Assembly: GCA_002320245.1 (NCBI GenBank)
Contig: DCKD01000096.1
Coordinates: 1-64,000, forward strand
Direction: 5' to 3'
Length of the DNA: 64,000 nt
From: Lachnospiraceae bacterium UBA1683
GTDB lineage: Bacteria; Bacillota; Clostridia; Lachnospirales; Lachnospiraceae
Part shown: positions 16,395 to 24,874 of the stretch, piece by piece
How the letters are laid out: each line of letters starts with the position of its first letter
Numbering within the stretch: the stretch's first letter is position 1
Notes under the pieces: generated by a model
Told to the model about the DNA's origin: nothing
Seen by the model: the letters and a program-made list of their open reading frames with translations, nothing else
The model's database searches: none
Translations under genes and position numbers: made by a program

Positions 16395-16524
16395 GCAGAC
16401 CGGTGCAAGTTTACTTGCATAAGGCTGCATTGGCATTTTGGAATGGGCGGAACGCCCATGAAACCTCAGACAGAAACTGCGTAGCAGCGAATAGCCTGCA
16501 AAGCAGGCGGGGCTGTGGTCTGCG
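16395..16524 (-). ncRNA. Multi-hairpin element in the malic enzyme leader
   Basis: About 130 nt closed by a 7-bp stem (GCAGACC at 16395-16401 with GGTCTGC at 16518-16524) enclosing at least three perfect hairpins: TGCAAG/CTTGCA (16404-16419), ATGGGCG/CGCCCAT (16443-16459) and GCCTGC/GCAGGC (16494-16509), plus a weak CTGC/GCAG. This resembles a multi-branch structured RNA. It lies between the predicted malic enzyme promoter and start codon on the minus strand and upstream of the predicted rho promoter on the plus strand. It could be a cis-regulatory RNA or a structured repeat. No Rfam family is recognised. Confidence 0.4.
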
Positions 16525-16555
16525 TTTTGATATAGTTACATTTTTCCTGAAAAAT

Positions 16556-16584
16556 ATCATATCACTCTTAAAGTTCCAACGCAA
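16556..16584 (-). promoter_or_regulatory. Predicted promoter of the malic enzyme gene
   Basis: On the minus strand TTGCGT (16584-16579), 17 nt, TATGAT (16561-16556). Together with the start at 16332 it implies a leader of about 215 nt. Confidence 0.45.
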
Positions 16585-16601
16585 GAAATTTAAAAAAGTA
16601 C

Positions 16602-16630
16602 TTTTCATTTTGGCAGGAATGATGTATACT
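16602..16630 (+). promoter_or_regulatory. Predicted promoter of rho
   Basis: TTTTCA (16602-16607), 17 nt, TATACT (16625-16630), leaving a leader of ~130 nt before the rho start. The -35 is weak. Long rho leaders are known from other bacteria, where Rho controls its own transcription. Confidence 0.4.
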
Positions 16631-16769
16631 AAGTCTAAATTTAATTCATTTGTGTCGTTTCAGACCAAAGTTCCCAAAAGCATACAAAAGCAGATTCAGT
16701 TTATATGGGTGAAAAGTAATTGGATATTGATGGAATTTGAATTTATCGGAGAGAAAGGAAAACTGTTCT

Positions 16770-18119
16770 ATGACAAGAGAAAAGTATGAATCTTTGCCGC
16801 TGGCAACATTGAAGGATCTTGCGAAGGCAAGGAAAATGAAAGGTGTATCTACCATGAAAAAGAGTGATCTCATCGATGCAATGCTTGCACAGGATGAGAA
16901 GGAAAGGCAGGAAGAAGCACGCACCGAGGCAAAAGAAGTAGTAAAAGAAGAGATGAAAGAGAAAAAAGAGACGACGGATATCGAGCAGCTTGACAGTGGA
17001 AATACGGCAAACGGTATTCTGGAAGTGCTGCCGGACGGATATGGATTTATCCGTTGTGAGAACTATCTTCCGGGAGAAAATGACGTGTATGTTTCTCCGT
17101 CACAGATTCGCAGATTTGGCCTGAAAACAGGGGATATCCTGATGGGAAATACAAGAATTAAGACACAGGGGGAAAAGTTCAGCGCATTGCTTTACGTGAC
17201 GACAATCAACGGACTGCGTCCGGCGGAGGCAATGAAACGCCACAATTTTGAAGATCTGACGCCGATTTTCCCGAACCAGCGCTTTCAGTTAGAGGATGAG
17301 AAGAGCAGTACGGCAATGCGGATTATGGACTTGCTGTCCCCAATCGGTAAGGGGCAGCGTGGTATGATTGTATCTCCGCCGAAAGCCGGTAAGACAACCC
17401 TTTTGAAAGAAGTTGCGCTTTCTGTTCAGAAGACGGAGCCGGATATGCACCTGCTCATTCTGTTGATTGACGAACGCCCTGAGGAAGTGACAGACATCCG
17501 TGAGGCAATCGCCGGACCGAATGTCGAAGTCATCTACTCTACGTTCGATGAGCTGCCGGAGCATCACAAGCGCGTATCGGAAATGGTAATTGAGCGTGCG
17601 AAACGTCTGGTAGAGCACGGAAAAGATGTTATGATTTTGCTGGACAGTATCACACGTCTGGCAAGAGCATACAACCTGACAGTCCCGCCGTCAGGAAGAA
17701 CTTTGTCCGGTGGTTTGGACCCGGCAGCACTGCATATGCCAAAGCGTTTCTTTGGAGCTGCAAGAAATATGCGTGAGGGTGGAAGTCTGACTATTCTGGC
17801 AACTGCACTTGTAGAGACCGGAAGCAAGATGGATGATGTTGTATACGAAGAGTTTAAGGGAACCGGTAACATGGAGCTTGTTCTGGACAGAAAACTGCAG
17901 GAGAAGAGAGTGTTTCCTGCTATCGACATTCCGAAATCCGGAACACGAAGAGAAGATTTGCTTCTTACCAGAGAGGAGCAGGAGGCAGTGTATATTATCC
18001 GCAAGGCACTGAATGGGTTAAAGGCGGACGAGGCGGTGGACAACCTGCTGAATATGTTCTCCAGAACAAAAAATAATGCAGAGTTAGTGCAAAAAGTAAT
18101 TCGTCAGAAATTTATTTAA
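16770..18119 (+). CDS. rho: Transcription termination factor Rho
   Basis: Hexameric RNA helicase that terminates transcription. 449 residues. The Rho N-terminal SAP-like domain (LATLKDLAKARKMKGVST), a charged Glu/Lys linker (~40-70), the cold-shock-like RNA-binding domain (GILEVLPDGYGFIRCENYLP, then NDVYVSPSQIRRFGLKTGD) and the RecA-type core are present. The core has Walker A (SPPKAGKTTLLKEV), the Q-loop (PPSGRTLSGG) and the R-loop regions. A TTG at 16737 is in frame, but ATG 16770 fits the AAAGGAA site. First gene of the rho-rpmE-yqhQ-prmC-prfA cluster. Confidence 0.96.
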   Translation: MTREKYESLPLATLKDLAKARKMKGVSTMKKSDLIDAMLAQDEKERQEEARTEAKEVVKEEMKEKKETTDIEQLDSGNTANGILEVLPDGYGFIRCENYLPGENDVYVSPSQIRRFGLKTGDILMGNTRIKTQGEKFSALLYVTTINGLRPAEAMKRHNFEDLTPIFPNQRFQLEDEKSSTAMRIMDLLSPIGKGQRGMIVSPPKAGKTTLLKEVALSVQKTEPDMHLLILLIDERPEEVTDIREAIAGPNVEVIYSTFDELPEHHKRVSEMVIERAKRLVEHGKDVMILLDSITRLARAYNLTVPPSGRTLSGGLDPAALHMPKRFFGAARNMREGGSLTILATALVETGSKMDDVVYEEFKGTGNMELVLDRKLQEKRVFPAIDIPKSGTRREDLLLTREEQEAVYIIRKALNGLKADEAVDNLLNMFSRTKNNAELVQKVIRQKFI

Positions 18120-18124
18120 AAAAC

Positions 18125-18153
18125 TTGCAATGTAAAATTTGTTATGATATAAT
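18125..18153 (+). promoter_or_regulatory. Promoter of rpmE
   Basis: TTGCAA (18125-18130), 17 nt, TATAAT (18148-18153), immediately after the rho stop. rpmE can therefore be transcribed separately from rho. Confidence 0.65.
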
Positions 18154-18206
18154 AACAGAGTTGTTTAATGAGTAAATAATTATATTTAAATAGAGAGGTG
18201 AAAATC

Positions 18207-18407
18207 ATGAGAGAAGGAATCCATCCAGAGTACCATCAGGCAACAGTAACTTGCAACTGTGGAAATACATTCGTGACAGGTTCTACAAACGAGAGTATCC
18301 ACGTGGAAATCTGTTCCAAATGCCATCCATTCTACACAGGTCAGCAGAAAGCTGCACAGGCTCGTGGACGAGTTGACAAGTTCAACAAGAAATATGGTAT
18401 GAAATAA
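18207..18407 (+). CDS. rpmE: 50S ribosomal protein L31, zinc-binding type
   Basis: 66 residues of bL31 in the zinc (C+) form: the CNCG and CSKCHPFYTG cysteines are intact, with GRVDKFNKKYG at the end. The in-frame GTG at 18198 is part of the GAGAGGTG ribosome site, so the ATG at 18207 is the start. The protein sits at the subunit interface of the large subunit. Followed by a hairpin at 18421-18446. Confidence 0.96.
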   Translation: MREGIHPEYHQATVTCNCGNTFVTGSTNESIHVEICSKCHPFYTGQQKAAQARGRVDKFNKKYGMK

Positions 18408-18420
18408 GAATGACTTACGC

Positions 18421-18446
18421 AGGCTGAGGTAATTTTATCTCAGCCT
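18421..18446 (+). terminator. Hairpin after rpmE, possible attenuator
   Basis: AGGCTGAG and CTCAGCCT form an 8-bp stem around a 10-nt loop, followed by GTTATCG rather than a clean T-run. It may partly terminate or process the transcript before yqhQ. Confidence 0.5.
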
Positions 18447-18467
18447 GTTATCGTATTAGGAGGGCAA

Positions 18468-19466
18468 ATGAAGTCATCAAATATTGGCGGACAGGCTGTG
18501 CTGGAAGGCATCATGATGAAAAATGGTGACCGGTATGCTGTGGCAGTCCGCAAACCGGATAAAGAGATTGAAGTTCGTGTGGAGGATTACAAAAGCATCG
18601 TGCCGTGGAAAAGCGTGAAGAAGATTCCGTTTATCCGTGGAATTTTCAGTTTTGTAGATTCTCTCGTGCTGGGGATGAAAACCCTGACCTATTCCGCGTC
18701 ATTTTATGAGGACGGAGAGGATGAGGGAGAAGAGATGACGGCGGAGGAGCTGGCAAAGCAGGAGAAGAAGGAGCAGATGTTCATGAATCTGACGGTAGTG
18801 CTCTCGATTGTGCTTGCAATTGCTATTTTTATGATTCTGCCTTATTTTCTGAGCGATTTTTTAAAGAAATATGTGGTATCCCGATGGGGGATGACAATTA
18901 TTGAAGGCGTAATCCGTGTTGCGATTTTTCTTGGGTATATCGCGCTTGTCTCCCATATGAAAGATATTCAGCGGACTTTTATGTATCATGGAGCGGAACA
19001 TAAGTGTATTAACTGTATTGAGCATGGAATGGAACTGAAGGTGGAGAATGTCCGGAAAAGTTCCAAACAGCATAAACGGTGCGGAACCAGTTTCCTGTTC
19101 TTTGTTATGATTGTCAGTATCATTTTCTGCTTTTTTATTACCGCGGAAAGTCAGGTACTGCGTGTCCTGATTCGAATTGCACTGATGCCGTTAATCGCGG
19201 GTGTTTCTTATGAAATTATCCGGTTGGCGGGGAACAGTGAGAATCCGGTTGTGAATGCACTGAGCAGACCGGGGCTGTGGGTGCAGAATATGACGACAAA
19301 AGAACCGGATGACAGCATGATTGAAGTTGCAATCCGTGCGGTTGAAGCAGTGTTTGACTGGAAAAAATATCTGAATGAAAATTTTGGGACTTTGTACGGA
19401 ACAGAGGAGGAGATACCGGATTCCATGCCAGACTGTGCATTGCAGAGCGGGGCACCGGAAGCATGA
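18468..19466 (+). CDS. yqhQ: DUF1385 family membrane protein (YqhQ-like)
   Basis: 332 residues. It starts SNIGGQAVLEGIMMKNGDRY, the family hallmark, and has a metal-like HGAEHKCINCIEHG motif (near residue 172) and SKQHKRCGTSFLFFV, between about four membrane helices. The function is not known; in Firmicutes it lies almost invariably beside prmC-prfA, as here. The last 4 nt overlap prmC. AGGAGG lies upstream of ATG. Confidence 0.88.
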   Translation: MKSSNIGGQAVLEGIMMKNGDRYAVAVRKPDKEIEVRVEDYKSIVPWKSVKKIPFIRGIFSFVDSLVLGMKTLTYSASFYEDGEDEGEEMTAEELAKQEKKEQMFMNLTVVLSIVLAIAIFMILPYFLSDFLKKYVVSRWGMTIIEGVIRVAIFLGYIALVSHMKDIQRTFMYHGAEHKCINCIEHGMELKVENVRKSSKQHKRCGTSFLFFVMIVSIIFCFFITAESQVLRVLIRIALMPLIAGVSYEIIRLAGNSENPVVNALSRPGLWVQNMTTKEPDDSMIEVAIRAVEAVFDWKKYLNENFGTLYGTEEEIPDSMPDCALQSGAPEA

Positions 19467-20380
19467 CATTAAAAGAATTGTATGAGTTGGGAATTGTAAG
19501 GCTGGAGTATGCGGGGATTGATGAGAGTTCTCTGGATGCGTGGTATTTGCTGGAATATATCACCGGAGTAAGCCGTGCAATGTATTTTGCAGATTCCGGC
19601 AGACCGGTGGATGAAGAGGAGAAAGAAACATATCTCCGGATGATTGAAAAGCGGGCGGGACATATTCCGTTACAGCATCTGACCGGGGTGCAGGAATTCA
19701 TGGGGCTGGAATTTCAGGTGAATGAATCTGTGCTGATTCCAAGACAGGATACCGAGATTCTGGTGGAGACAGCGCTGGAAAAATTAGAAACTACAGTGAG
19801 ATACAGTATGCTGCAGAAGGATGTGCCGCAGGCGGAATTCCGTGTGCTGGATATGTGTACTGGTTCCGGGTGTATTCTGCTTAGTATACTTTATTATATA
19901 AGAAAAGATACATGTATGCATCCATCTGGACAGAGGGTGTCGGTATCAGGCATCGGAGCAGATATATCGGGCGAGGCATTGCATGTTGCTAGGCAGAATG
20001 CAGAGCAATTGCAGATTGAGGCTGATTTTGTCGAGAGCAATCTTTTTTCTGAGATGGACGGCGTATATGATTTGATTGTGTCTAATCCGCCGTATATCCG
20101 GACCGCGGTTATAGAAAAACTGCAGGAAGAAGTCAAAAACCACGACCCGGTACTCGCGCTGGACGGCAAAGAGGACGGGCTGTATTTTTACCGTAAAATT
20201 GTGGAGTGCAGCGGTGCATATCTGACAGAAGGCGGATATCTGATATTTGAAATCGGATATGACCAGGCCAAGGATGTTTCGGAGCTGATGACAGCGTCAG
20301 GGTTTCGTGATGTGACGGTGAAAAAAGACCTTGCAGGACTTGACCGTGTCGTGTTTGGCGTGTATGATACGAAGAGATAA
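19463..20380 (+). CDS. prmC: Release factor glutamine methyltransferase
   Basis: Methylates the glutamine of the GGQ motif in peptide release factors using S-adenosylmethionine. 305 residues. The N-terminal helical domain (FMGLEFQVNESVLIPRQDTE marks its end) is followed by a Rossmann methyltransferase with CTGSGCILL (SAM loop, near 137) and the catalytic SNPPYI (near 211). ATGA overlap with yqhQ. Its substrate gene prfA follows 21 nt downstream. Confidence 0.95.
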   Translation: MTLKELYELGIVRLEYAGIDESSLDAWYLLEYITGVSRAMYFADSGRPVDEEEKETYLRMIEKRAGHIPLQHLTGVQEFMGLEFQVNESVLIPRQDTEILVETALEKLETTVRYSMLQKDVPQAEFRVLDMCTGSGCILLSILYYIRKDTCMHPSGQRVSVSGIGADISGEALHVARQNAEQLQIEADFVESNLFSEMDGVYDLIVSNPPYIRTAVIEKLQEEVKNHDPVLALDGKEDGLYFYRKIVECSGAYLTEGGYLIFEIGYDQAKDVSELMTASGFRDVTVKKDLAGLDRVVFGVYDTKR

Positions 20381-20401
20381 GTTGAGAAAGGATAGAGTGT
20401 T

Positions 20402-21472
20402 ATGTTTGACAGGTTAGAGGATTTGGTAATCCGATATGAAGAAGTAATGGGAGAGCTTCAGGAGCCGGACGTGGCAAACGATGCGGAACGTTTTCGCAGA
20501 TTGATGAAAGAACAGAGTGATTTGGCGCCTATCGTAGAGGCATATAAAGAATATAAGCAGTGCAGGCAGAATGTGGAGGACAGTCTGGTGATGCTGGAGG
20601 AAGAGTCCGACGAGGAGATGCGTGAACTGGCAAAGGAGGAAATGAACGAATCCAAAGCCAGGATTGAGGAGCTGGAGAAAGAGCTGAAAATTCTTCTTCT
20701 TCCAAAAGACCCGAATGATGACAAGAATGTTATTGTGGAAATTCGTGCCGGTGCAGGCGGAGATGAGGCTGCCCTTTTTGCGGCAGAGATTTACCGTATG
20801 TATGTACATTATGCGGAAAGCCGGCGGTGGAGAGTTGAGATGATTTCCCTGAATGAGAATGGAATCGGCGGATTCAAAGAATGTGTCTTTATGATTACCG
20901 GGCAGGGTGCGTATTCCAGACTGAAATATGAAAGCGGTGTACACCGCGTACAGCGGGTTCCGGAGACGGAGAGCGGCGGAAGAATCCATACATCCACCAT
21001 TACGGTTGCAATCATGCCGGAGGCGGAGGAAGTCGATGTGGAGCTGGATATGAATGACTGTAAGTTTGATGTGTTCCGTGCGTCCGGTAACGGCGGACAG
21101 TGTGTCAACACGACAGACTCTGCGGTACGTCTGACTCATATTCCGACCGGGATTGTGATTTCCTGTCAGGACGAGAAGTCTCAGTTAAAGAACAAGGATA
21201 AGGCATTGAAGGTGCTGCGCGCAAGACTGTATGAGATGGAGCTGGCAAAACAGCATGACGCGGAGGCAGAGGCGCGCAAGAGTCAGGTCGGGACAGGAGA
21301 CCGCTCCGAGAAAATCCGTACTTATAACTTCCCGCAGGGACGGGTGACAGACCACAGGATCAAGCTCACACTGCATAAGCTGGATACGATTCTGAACGGA
21401 GATTTGGACGAGATTATTGATAGCCTGATTGCAGCGGATCAGACCGCAAAACTTGCAAAGATGAATGAATAG
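20402..21472 (+). CDS. prfA: Peptide chain release factor 1
   Basis: Recognises UAA/UAG and triggers peptide release. 356 residues, full length. The GGQ motif is in ASGNGGQCVNTTDSAVRLTH (near residue 230) with Cys after GGQ, common in Clostridia. Domain 2 shows VIVEIRAGAGGDEAALFA and the codon-reading region VHRVQRVPETESGGRIHTS. Last gene of the cluster; a strong terminator follows. Confidence 0.97.
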   Translation: MFDRLEDLVIRYEEVMGELQEPDVANDAERFRRLMKEQSDLAPIVEAYKEYKQCRQNVEDSLVMLEEESDEEMRELAKEEMNESKARIEELEKELKILLLPKDPNDDKNVIVEIRAGAGGDEAALFAAEIYRMYVHYAESRRWRVEMISLNENGIGGFKECVFMITGQGAYSRLKYESGVHRVQRVPETESGGRIHTSTITVAIMPEAEEVDVELDMNDCKFDVFRASGNGGQCVNTTDSAVRLTHIPTGIVISCQDEKSQLKNKDKALKVLRARLYEMELAKQHDAEAEARKSQVGTGDRSEKIRTYNFPQGRVTDHRIKLTLHKLDTILNGDLDEIIDSLIAADQTAKLAKMNE

Positions 21473-21492
21473 CATGAACGCAGATAAAAAAG

Positions 21493-21540
21493 AGAAAACC
21501 GCCCCCTTGCAGGCATCGCCTGCAAGGGGGGCGGTTTTCT
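21493..21540 (+). terminator. Rho-independent terminator after prfA
   Basis: GAAAACCGCCCCCTTGCAGG at 21493 onward pairs with its complement ending at 21539 (about 21 bp with one extra G) around an ATC-containing loop, followed by a short T-run. The flanking A and T runs make it usable on both strands. Confidence 0.9.
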
Positions 21541-21590
21541 ATATAATGACACGTAGTTAAACAGTCCCGCCCAGGTTTTGCAAGGCTGCG

Positions 21591-22217
21591 CTACGCTTTG
21601 TCCAAGTAAGGTCTGAACATTCTGTAAAACAAAAAGGAATTGATGTAGGCGGTTAGACCAAATCCAAAGAAGAACCAGCAACAGGCATAAAGTGGTAAAA
21701 GTTTTAAGTCTAAATAAGTCATAATCATAGGGAGCGTTGAGATTGTCACAATCGCTAAGGTTGATGGAATGTGCATAAAAGCGAAAGCAAACGCATTTTT
21801 GACAAGTTGTCCGGTAGTGTTGGAAAATGCTGCAATCACTGGAAATATGTAAAGCACCAGAATGAGCAGTAGTACGGTCACGCCAAATGATGCGCAGAGT
21901 AGAAGTTGTCCTGTGATGGATGGGGAGGTCCACAAAAATCCAATGTTCGTGATTAAGATAAAGGCTGCGGCAATCATGCTGAGCCAGACAATCAAAGACT
22001 GCATAAAGTTTTCCTTCAAGGCGTGGAAGAAGGTGCGGATTGTTCCATAGTCATTTCCCTTGACTGAGCGGAGCATGCAATGATACAGTGCAGTAAGGGA
22101 AGGACCGATAGTGATGATGGGGATACAGCACAAAAGGAAGAGCAGATTCGCAATTACAATATCGCCGATTTTATTTAAAAAGATATGGACTGCATTGTTT
22201 TCATTCAATAGATTCAT
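21591..22217 (-). CDS. DUF624/YesL family membrane protein
   Basis: 208 residues with about five membrane helices. The family pattern is visible: IGDIVIANLLFLLCCIPIIT, GPSLTALYHCMLRSVKGNDY and FFHALKENFMQSLIVWL. YesL-type proteins are small membrane proteins found beside carbohydrate ABC transporters; their role is unsettled. Here it is divergent from the alpha-galactoside uptake operon, which fits that association. GAGG lies upstream of its ATG. Confidence 0.87.
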   Translation of the reverse strand: MNLLNENNAVHIFLNKIGDIVIANLLFLLCCIPIITIGPSLTALYHCMLRSVKGNDYGTIRTFFHALKENFMQSLIVWLSMIAAAFILITNIGFLWTSPSITGQLLLCASFGVTVLLLILVLYIFPVIAAFSNTTGQLVKNAFAFAFMHIPSTLAIVTISTLPMIMTYLDLKLLPLYACCWFFFGFGLTAYINSFLFYRMFRPYLDKA

Positions 22218-22496
22218 ATAGGTTTCCTCTTCTTTCTTCTTTTTATAAGCTTAAATTCTATTAGGTATTCTAGCATCAATTTGCACAGATTGCAAAAGAT
22301 TTTGTTTCGGACGAAGAAAACGAAAAAAGCAAAAGAAATATTGAATAATGTTGGGAGATTTTGAAAAAAATATTTTCTAATTCGAAAAAAGAGTATTGTA
22401 ATTGGTAAAATGTTAAAAAAATAGGAAAAAAAGTTATGGAAGCAGGAGAAAATATATAAAAATAACATTTTTCCATATAGTGCAGACAAATCTCCA

Positions 22497-22525
22497 TTTA
22501 ACATTATTCCATGTGAAATTATAAT
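22497..22525 (+). promoter_or_regulatory. Possible promoter of the galactoside operon in an AT-rich 377-bp region
   Basis: TATAAT (22520-22525) with only a poor -35 (TTTAAC, 22497-22502, 17 nt away), as expected for an activator-controlled operon. The whole stretch 22218-22594 is AT-rich and I see no gene in it; the open frames on its minus strand are low-complexity. Confidence 0.35.
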
Positions 22526-22594
22526 AAAAATAGCATATGGAACAGATGCTAAATCAAGCAATCTGACAAAAAATAGCATAAGGGAGGAAGAAGT

Positions 22595-23890
22595 ATGAAA
22601 TTTAAGAAGGCGTTGGCTATGGTGTTGGCAGGAGCCATGGCGCTTTCACTGGCAGCATGCGGAGGAAATGGAAGCAGTGAGAGCACAGATGACAATCAGG
22701 CAAAAGCAGACAGTGGTGAACTATCTGTTTCTATCTGGGATTCTTATCAGGAGCCGGGAATCAAAGAGATTCTTGCAGATTTCACAGAAAAGACAGGAAT
22801 TAAAACAAAGCTTACTGTGGTAAAATGGGACGAGTATTGGACCATGTTGGAAGCGGGTGCACAGGGCGGCTCGCTTCCAGATGTATTTTGGATGCATTCG
22901 AATGAAAGTGAAAGATACATGTCTAATGGGATGCTTCTGGACTTAACAGATAAAATTGCGGAAAGCGATACCATTGATCCCGAAAATTATCCAGAGGATA
23001 TTTGGGGATTGTACACATATGAAGATAAATATTACGCAGTGCCAAAGGATGTGGACACCATCGCTTTGTGGTACAACAAGACGTTGTTTGATGAAGCTGG
23101 GTTAGCATATCCTACCGCAGACTGGACATGGGATGATGTGACAGAGGCAGCGAAAAAGCTGACAAAGGAAGATGGAAGCCAGTATGGACTTGCAATGAGA
23201 AATGACAACAATCAGGAAGGCTATTATAATATGGTTTTCGATAACGGCGGGTATATCATCAGTGATGATAAGACAAAATCAGGCTGGGATGATCCGAAGA
23301 CAATTGAAGCAATGGAAACTTTAGAAGGTTGGATTCAAGATGGCTTAATGCCTTCTCTGGAGACGATGTCTGAGAACAGTGTGGATGTTTTGTTCCAGTC
23401 AGGTAAAGTTGCGATGGTATGCCAAGGTTCCTGGATGCTTCCAGCTTATAAGAGTAATGAGTATACATCTGAGAACTGTGATGTTGTAGAACTTCCGAAA
23501 AATGCAACAACAGGAAGAAGGGCTTCCGTATACAATGGACTTGGATGGGCTGCATCAGCCAACGGCAAAAATACGGAAAATGCATGGAAGCTAATTGAAT
23601 ATTTGGGATCTAAAGAGGCACAGGAAAAACAGGCAGAACTTGGTGTTACGATGTCCGCATATAAAGGAACATCTGACGCATGGACAAAATCAGCAGACTT
23701 CAATTTACAGGCCTATTTGAACATGATGGATGATATGGAAATCAGACCATATTCAAGATCTACCGTAACCTGGGAGAATGAGGACAGTGAGTTGTTAAAG
23801 AGTGTTTACACAGGCGAAAAGAGTATGGCAGATGCGTGCAAAGAGATGGCAGCACAGATGAACGATAAGTTAGAGGAAGAGGCACAATAA
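22595..23890 (+). CDS. Sugar ABC transporter substrate-binding lipoprotein
   Basis: 431 residues. A lipoprotein signal (MKFKKALAMVLAGAMALSLA followed by lipobox Cys22) is followed by a Gly/Ser linker and a family 1 extracellular solute-binding fold: SVSIWDSYQEPG, VKWDEYWTMLEAGAQGGSLP, DVFWMHSN, and WLKL-like C-terminal lobes. It binds the sugar outside the membrane and delivers it to the two permeases downstream. Context (alpha-galactosidase, AraC) suggests raffinose- or melibiose-type alpha-galactosides. AGGGAGGAAG lies before ATG. Confidence 0.93.
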   Translation: MKFKKALAMVLAGAMALSLAACGGNGSSESTDDNQAKADSGELSVSIWDSYQEPGIKEILADFTEKTGIKTKLTVVKWDEYWTMLEAGAQGGSLPDVFWMHSNESERYMSNGMLLDLTDKIAESDTIDPENYPEDIWGLYTYEDKYYAVPKDVDTIALWYNKTLFDEAGLAYPTADWTWDDVTEAAKKLTKEDGSQYGLAMRNDNNQEGYYNMVFDNGGYIISDDKTKSGWDDPKTIEAMETLEGWIQDGLMPSLETMSENSVDVLFQSGKVAMVCQGSWMLPAYKSNEYTSENCDVVELPKNATTGRRASVYNGLGWAASANGKNTENAWKLIEYLGSKEAQEKQAELGVTMSAYKGTSDAWTKSADFNLQAYLNMMDDMEIRPYSRSTVTWENEDSELLKSVYTGEKSMADACKEMAAQMNDKLEEEAQ

Positions 23891-23914
23891 AAATTAAGAC
23901 ATTTCAAGATATCG

Positions 23915-23936
23915 GGCAGGTTCTTTTGAATCTGCC
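23915..23936 (+). terminator. Intercistronic hairpin after the binding-protein gene
   Basis: GGCAGGTTC-TTTT-GAATCTGCC forms a 9-bp stem with one G-T pair. Stem-loops here usually stabilise the upstream mRNA or reduce read-through, giving more binding protein than permease. Confidence 0.55.
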
Positions 23937-23963
23937 TGTATTAAAGGAAGGAGAGTGGTTTGC

Positions 23964-24863
23964 ATGGATAAAAAGAGAAAACTTGCAGGAACAAGCAGAG
24001 AGCGCAGTGAATTTCTATGGGGCTGGCTGTTTATTCTGCCAACGATGGCAGGGTTGATTATTTTGAACCTGATTCCTATTTTCCAGACGATTTACCAAAG
24101 TTTCTTCAAAACAGGGGATTTTGGAAGAGGAAATATTTTTGTTGGATTGGATAATTATGTGAAGGTATTCGGAAATAAAGAAGTATGGCAGGCTCTGATT
24201 AATACATTAAAATATGCGATTGTGGAAGTTCCGTTTTCCATCGCTATCGCGCTGGTTCTGGCGGTTCTTCTGAACAGAAAGATGAGGGGACGTTCTGTAT
24301 ACAGAACCATCATATTCCTTCCGATGGTTGCGGCCCCGGCGGCAGTGGCTATGGTATGGCGGTGGTTATTCAACTCAGATTTTGGCTTGATTAATAATCT
24401 GTTCCATATTCATGTAAAATGGATTTCTGACCCGAAGATTGCGGTATTTTCTATTGCAGTGATTGGTGTCTGGTCAATACTTGGATACAACATGGTACTA
24501 TTTCTTTCCGGTCTGCAGGAGATTCCCCATGATTATTATGAGGCGGCAGAAATTGACGGAGCAACAGGAGTGAAAAGCTTTTTTTACATCACGGTTCCTT
24601 TATTGTCCCCGACAATTTTCTTTGTGCTAGTAACCCGCGTAATTAGTTCCCTTCAGGTATTTGACTTGATTTACATGGTAATAGATAAGACGAACCCGGC
24701 ACTTGAAAAGACACAATCACTGGTATATTTATTTTACAAATATGCATTCATTAATAAGAATATGGGATATGGCGCAACGATTGTTGTTCTCCTTCTTGTT
24801 CTTACGATGATTCTTACCGTATTCCAGATGATTGGACAGAAAAAATGGGTATTCTACAATTAG
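23964..24863 (+). CDS. Sugar ABC transporter permease (MalF/UgpA type)
   Basis: 299 residues with six membrane helices of the binding-protein-dependent transport fold. The cytoplasmic EAA loop reads YYEAAEIDGATGVKSFFYIT (near residue 195). An in-frame GTG at 23955 is only 1 nt from the GGAAGGAG site, so the ATG at 23964 is preferred. Works with the next permease. No ATPase gene is in the operon; a shared MsmX-type ATPase elsewhere probably powers it. Confidence 0.93.
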   Translation: MDKKRKLAGTSRERSEFLWGWLFILPTMAGLIILNLIPIFQTIYQSFFKTGDFGRGNIFVGLDNYVKVFGNKEVWQALINTLKYAIVEVPFSIAIALVLAVLLNRKMRGRSVYRTIIFLPMVAAPAAVAMVWRWLFNSDFGLINNLFHIHVKWISDPKIAVFSIAVIGVWSILGYNMVLFLSGLQEIPHDYYEAAEIDGATGVKSFFYITVPLLSPTIFFVLVTRVISSLQVFDLIYMVIDKTNPALEKTQSLVYLFYKYAFINKNMGYGATIVVLLLVLTMILTVFQMIGQKKWVFYN

Positions 24864-24874
24864 GGGGGAGCAGA

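Noticed and set aside
16403..16789. 128-codon open frame before rho
   Set aside because: It covers the hairpin element and the rho leader; the composition is not protein-like and it runs into the rho start in another frame.
22214..22579. Phe-rich open frame in the AT-rich gap before the galactoside operon
   Set aside because: Low-complexity translation of AT-rich DNA, overlapping the DUF624 start; no homology recognised.
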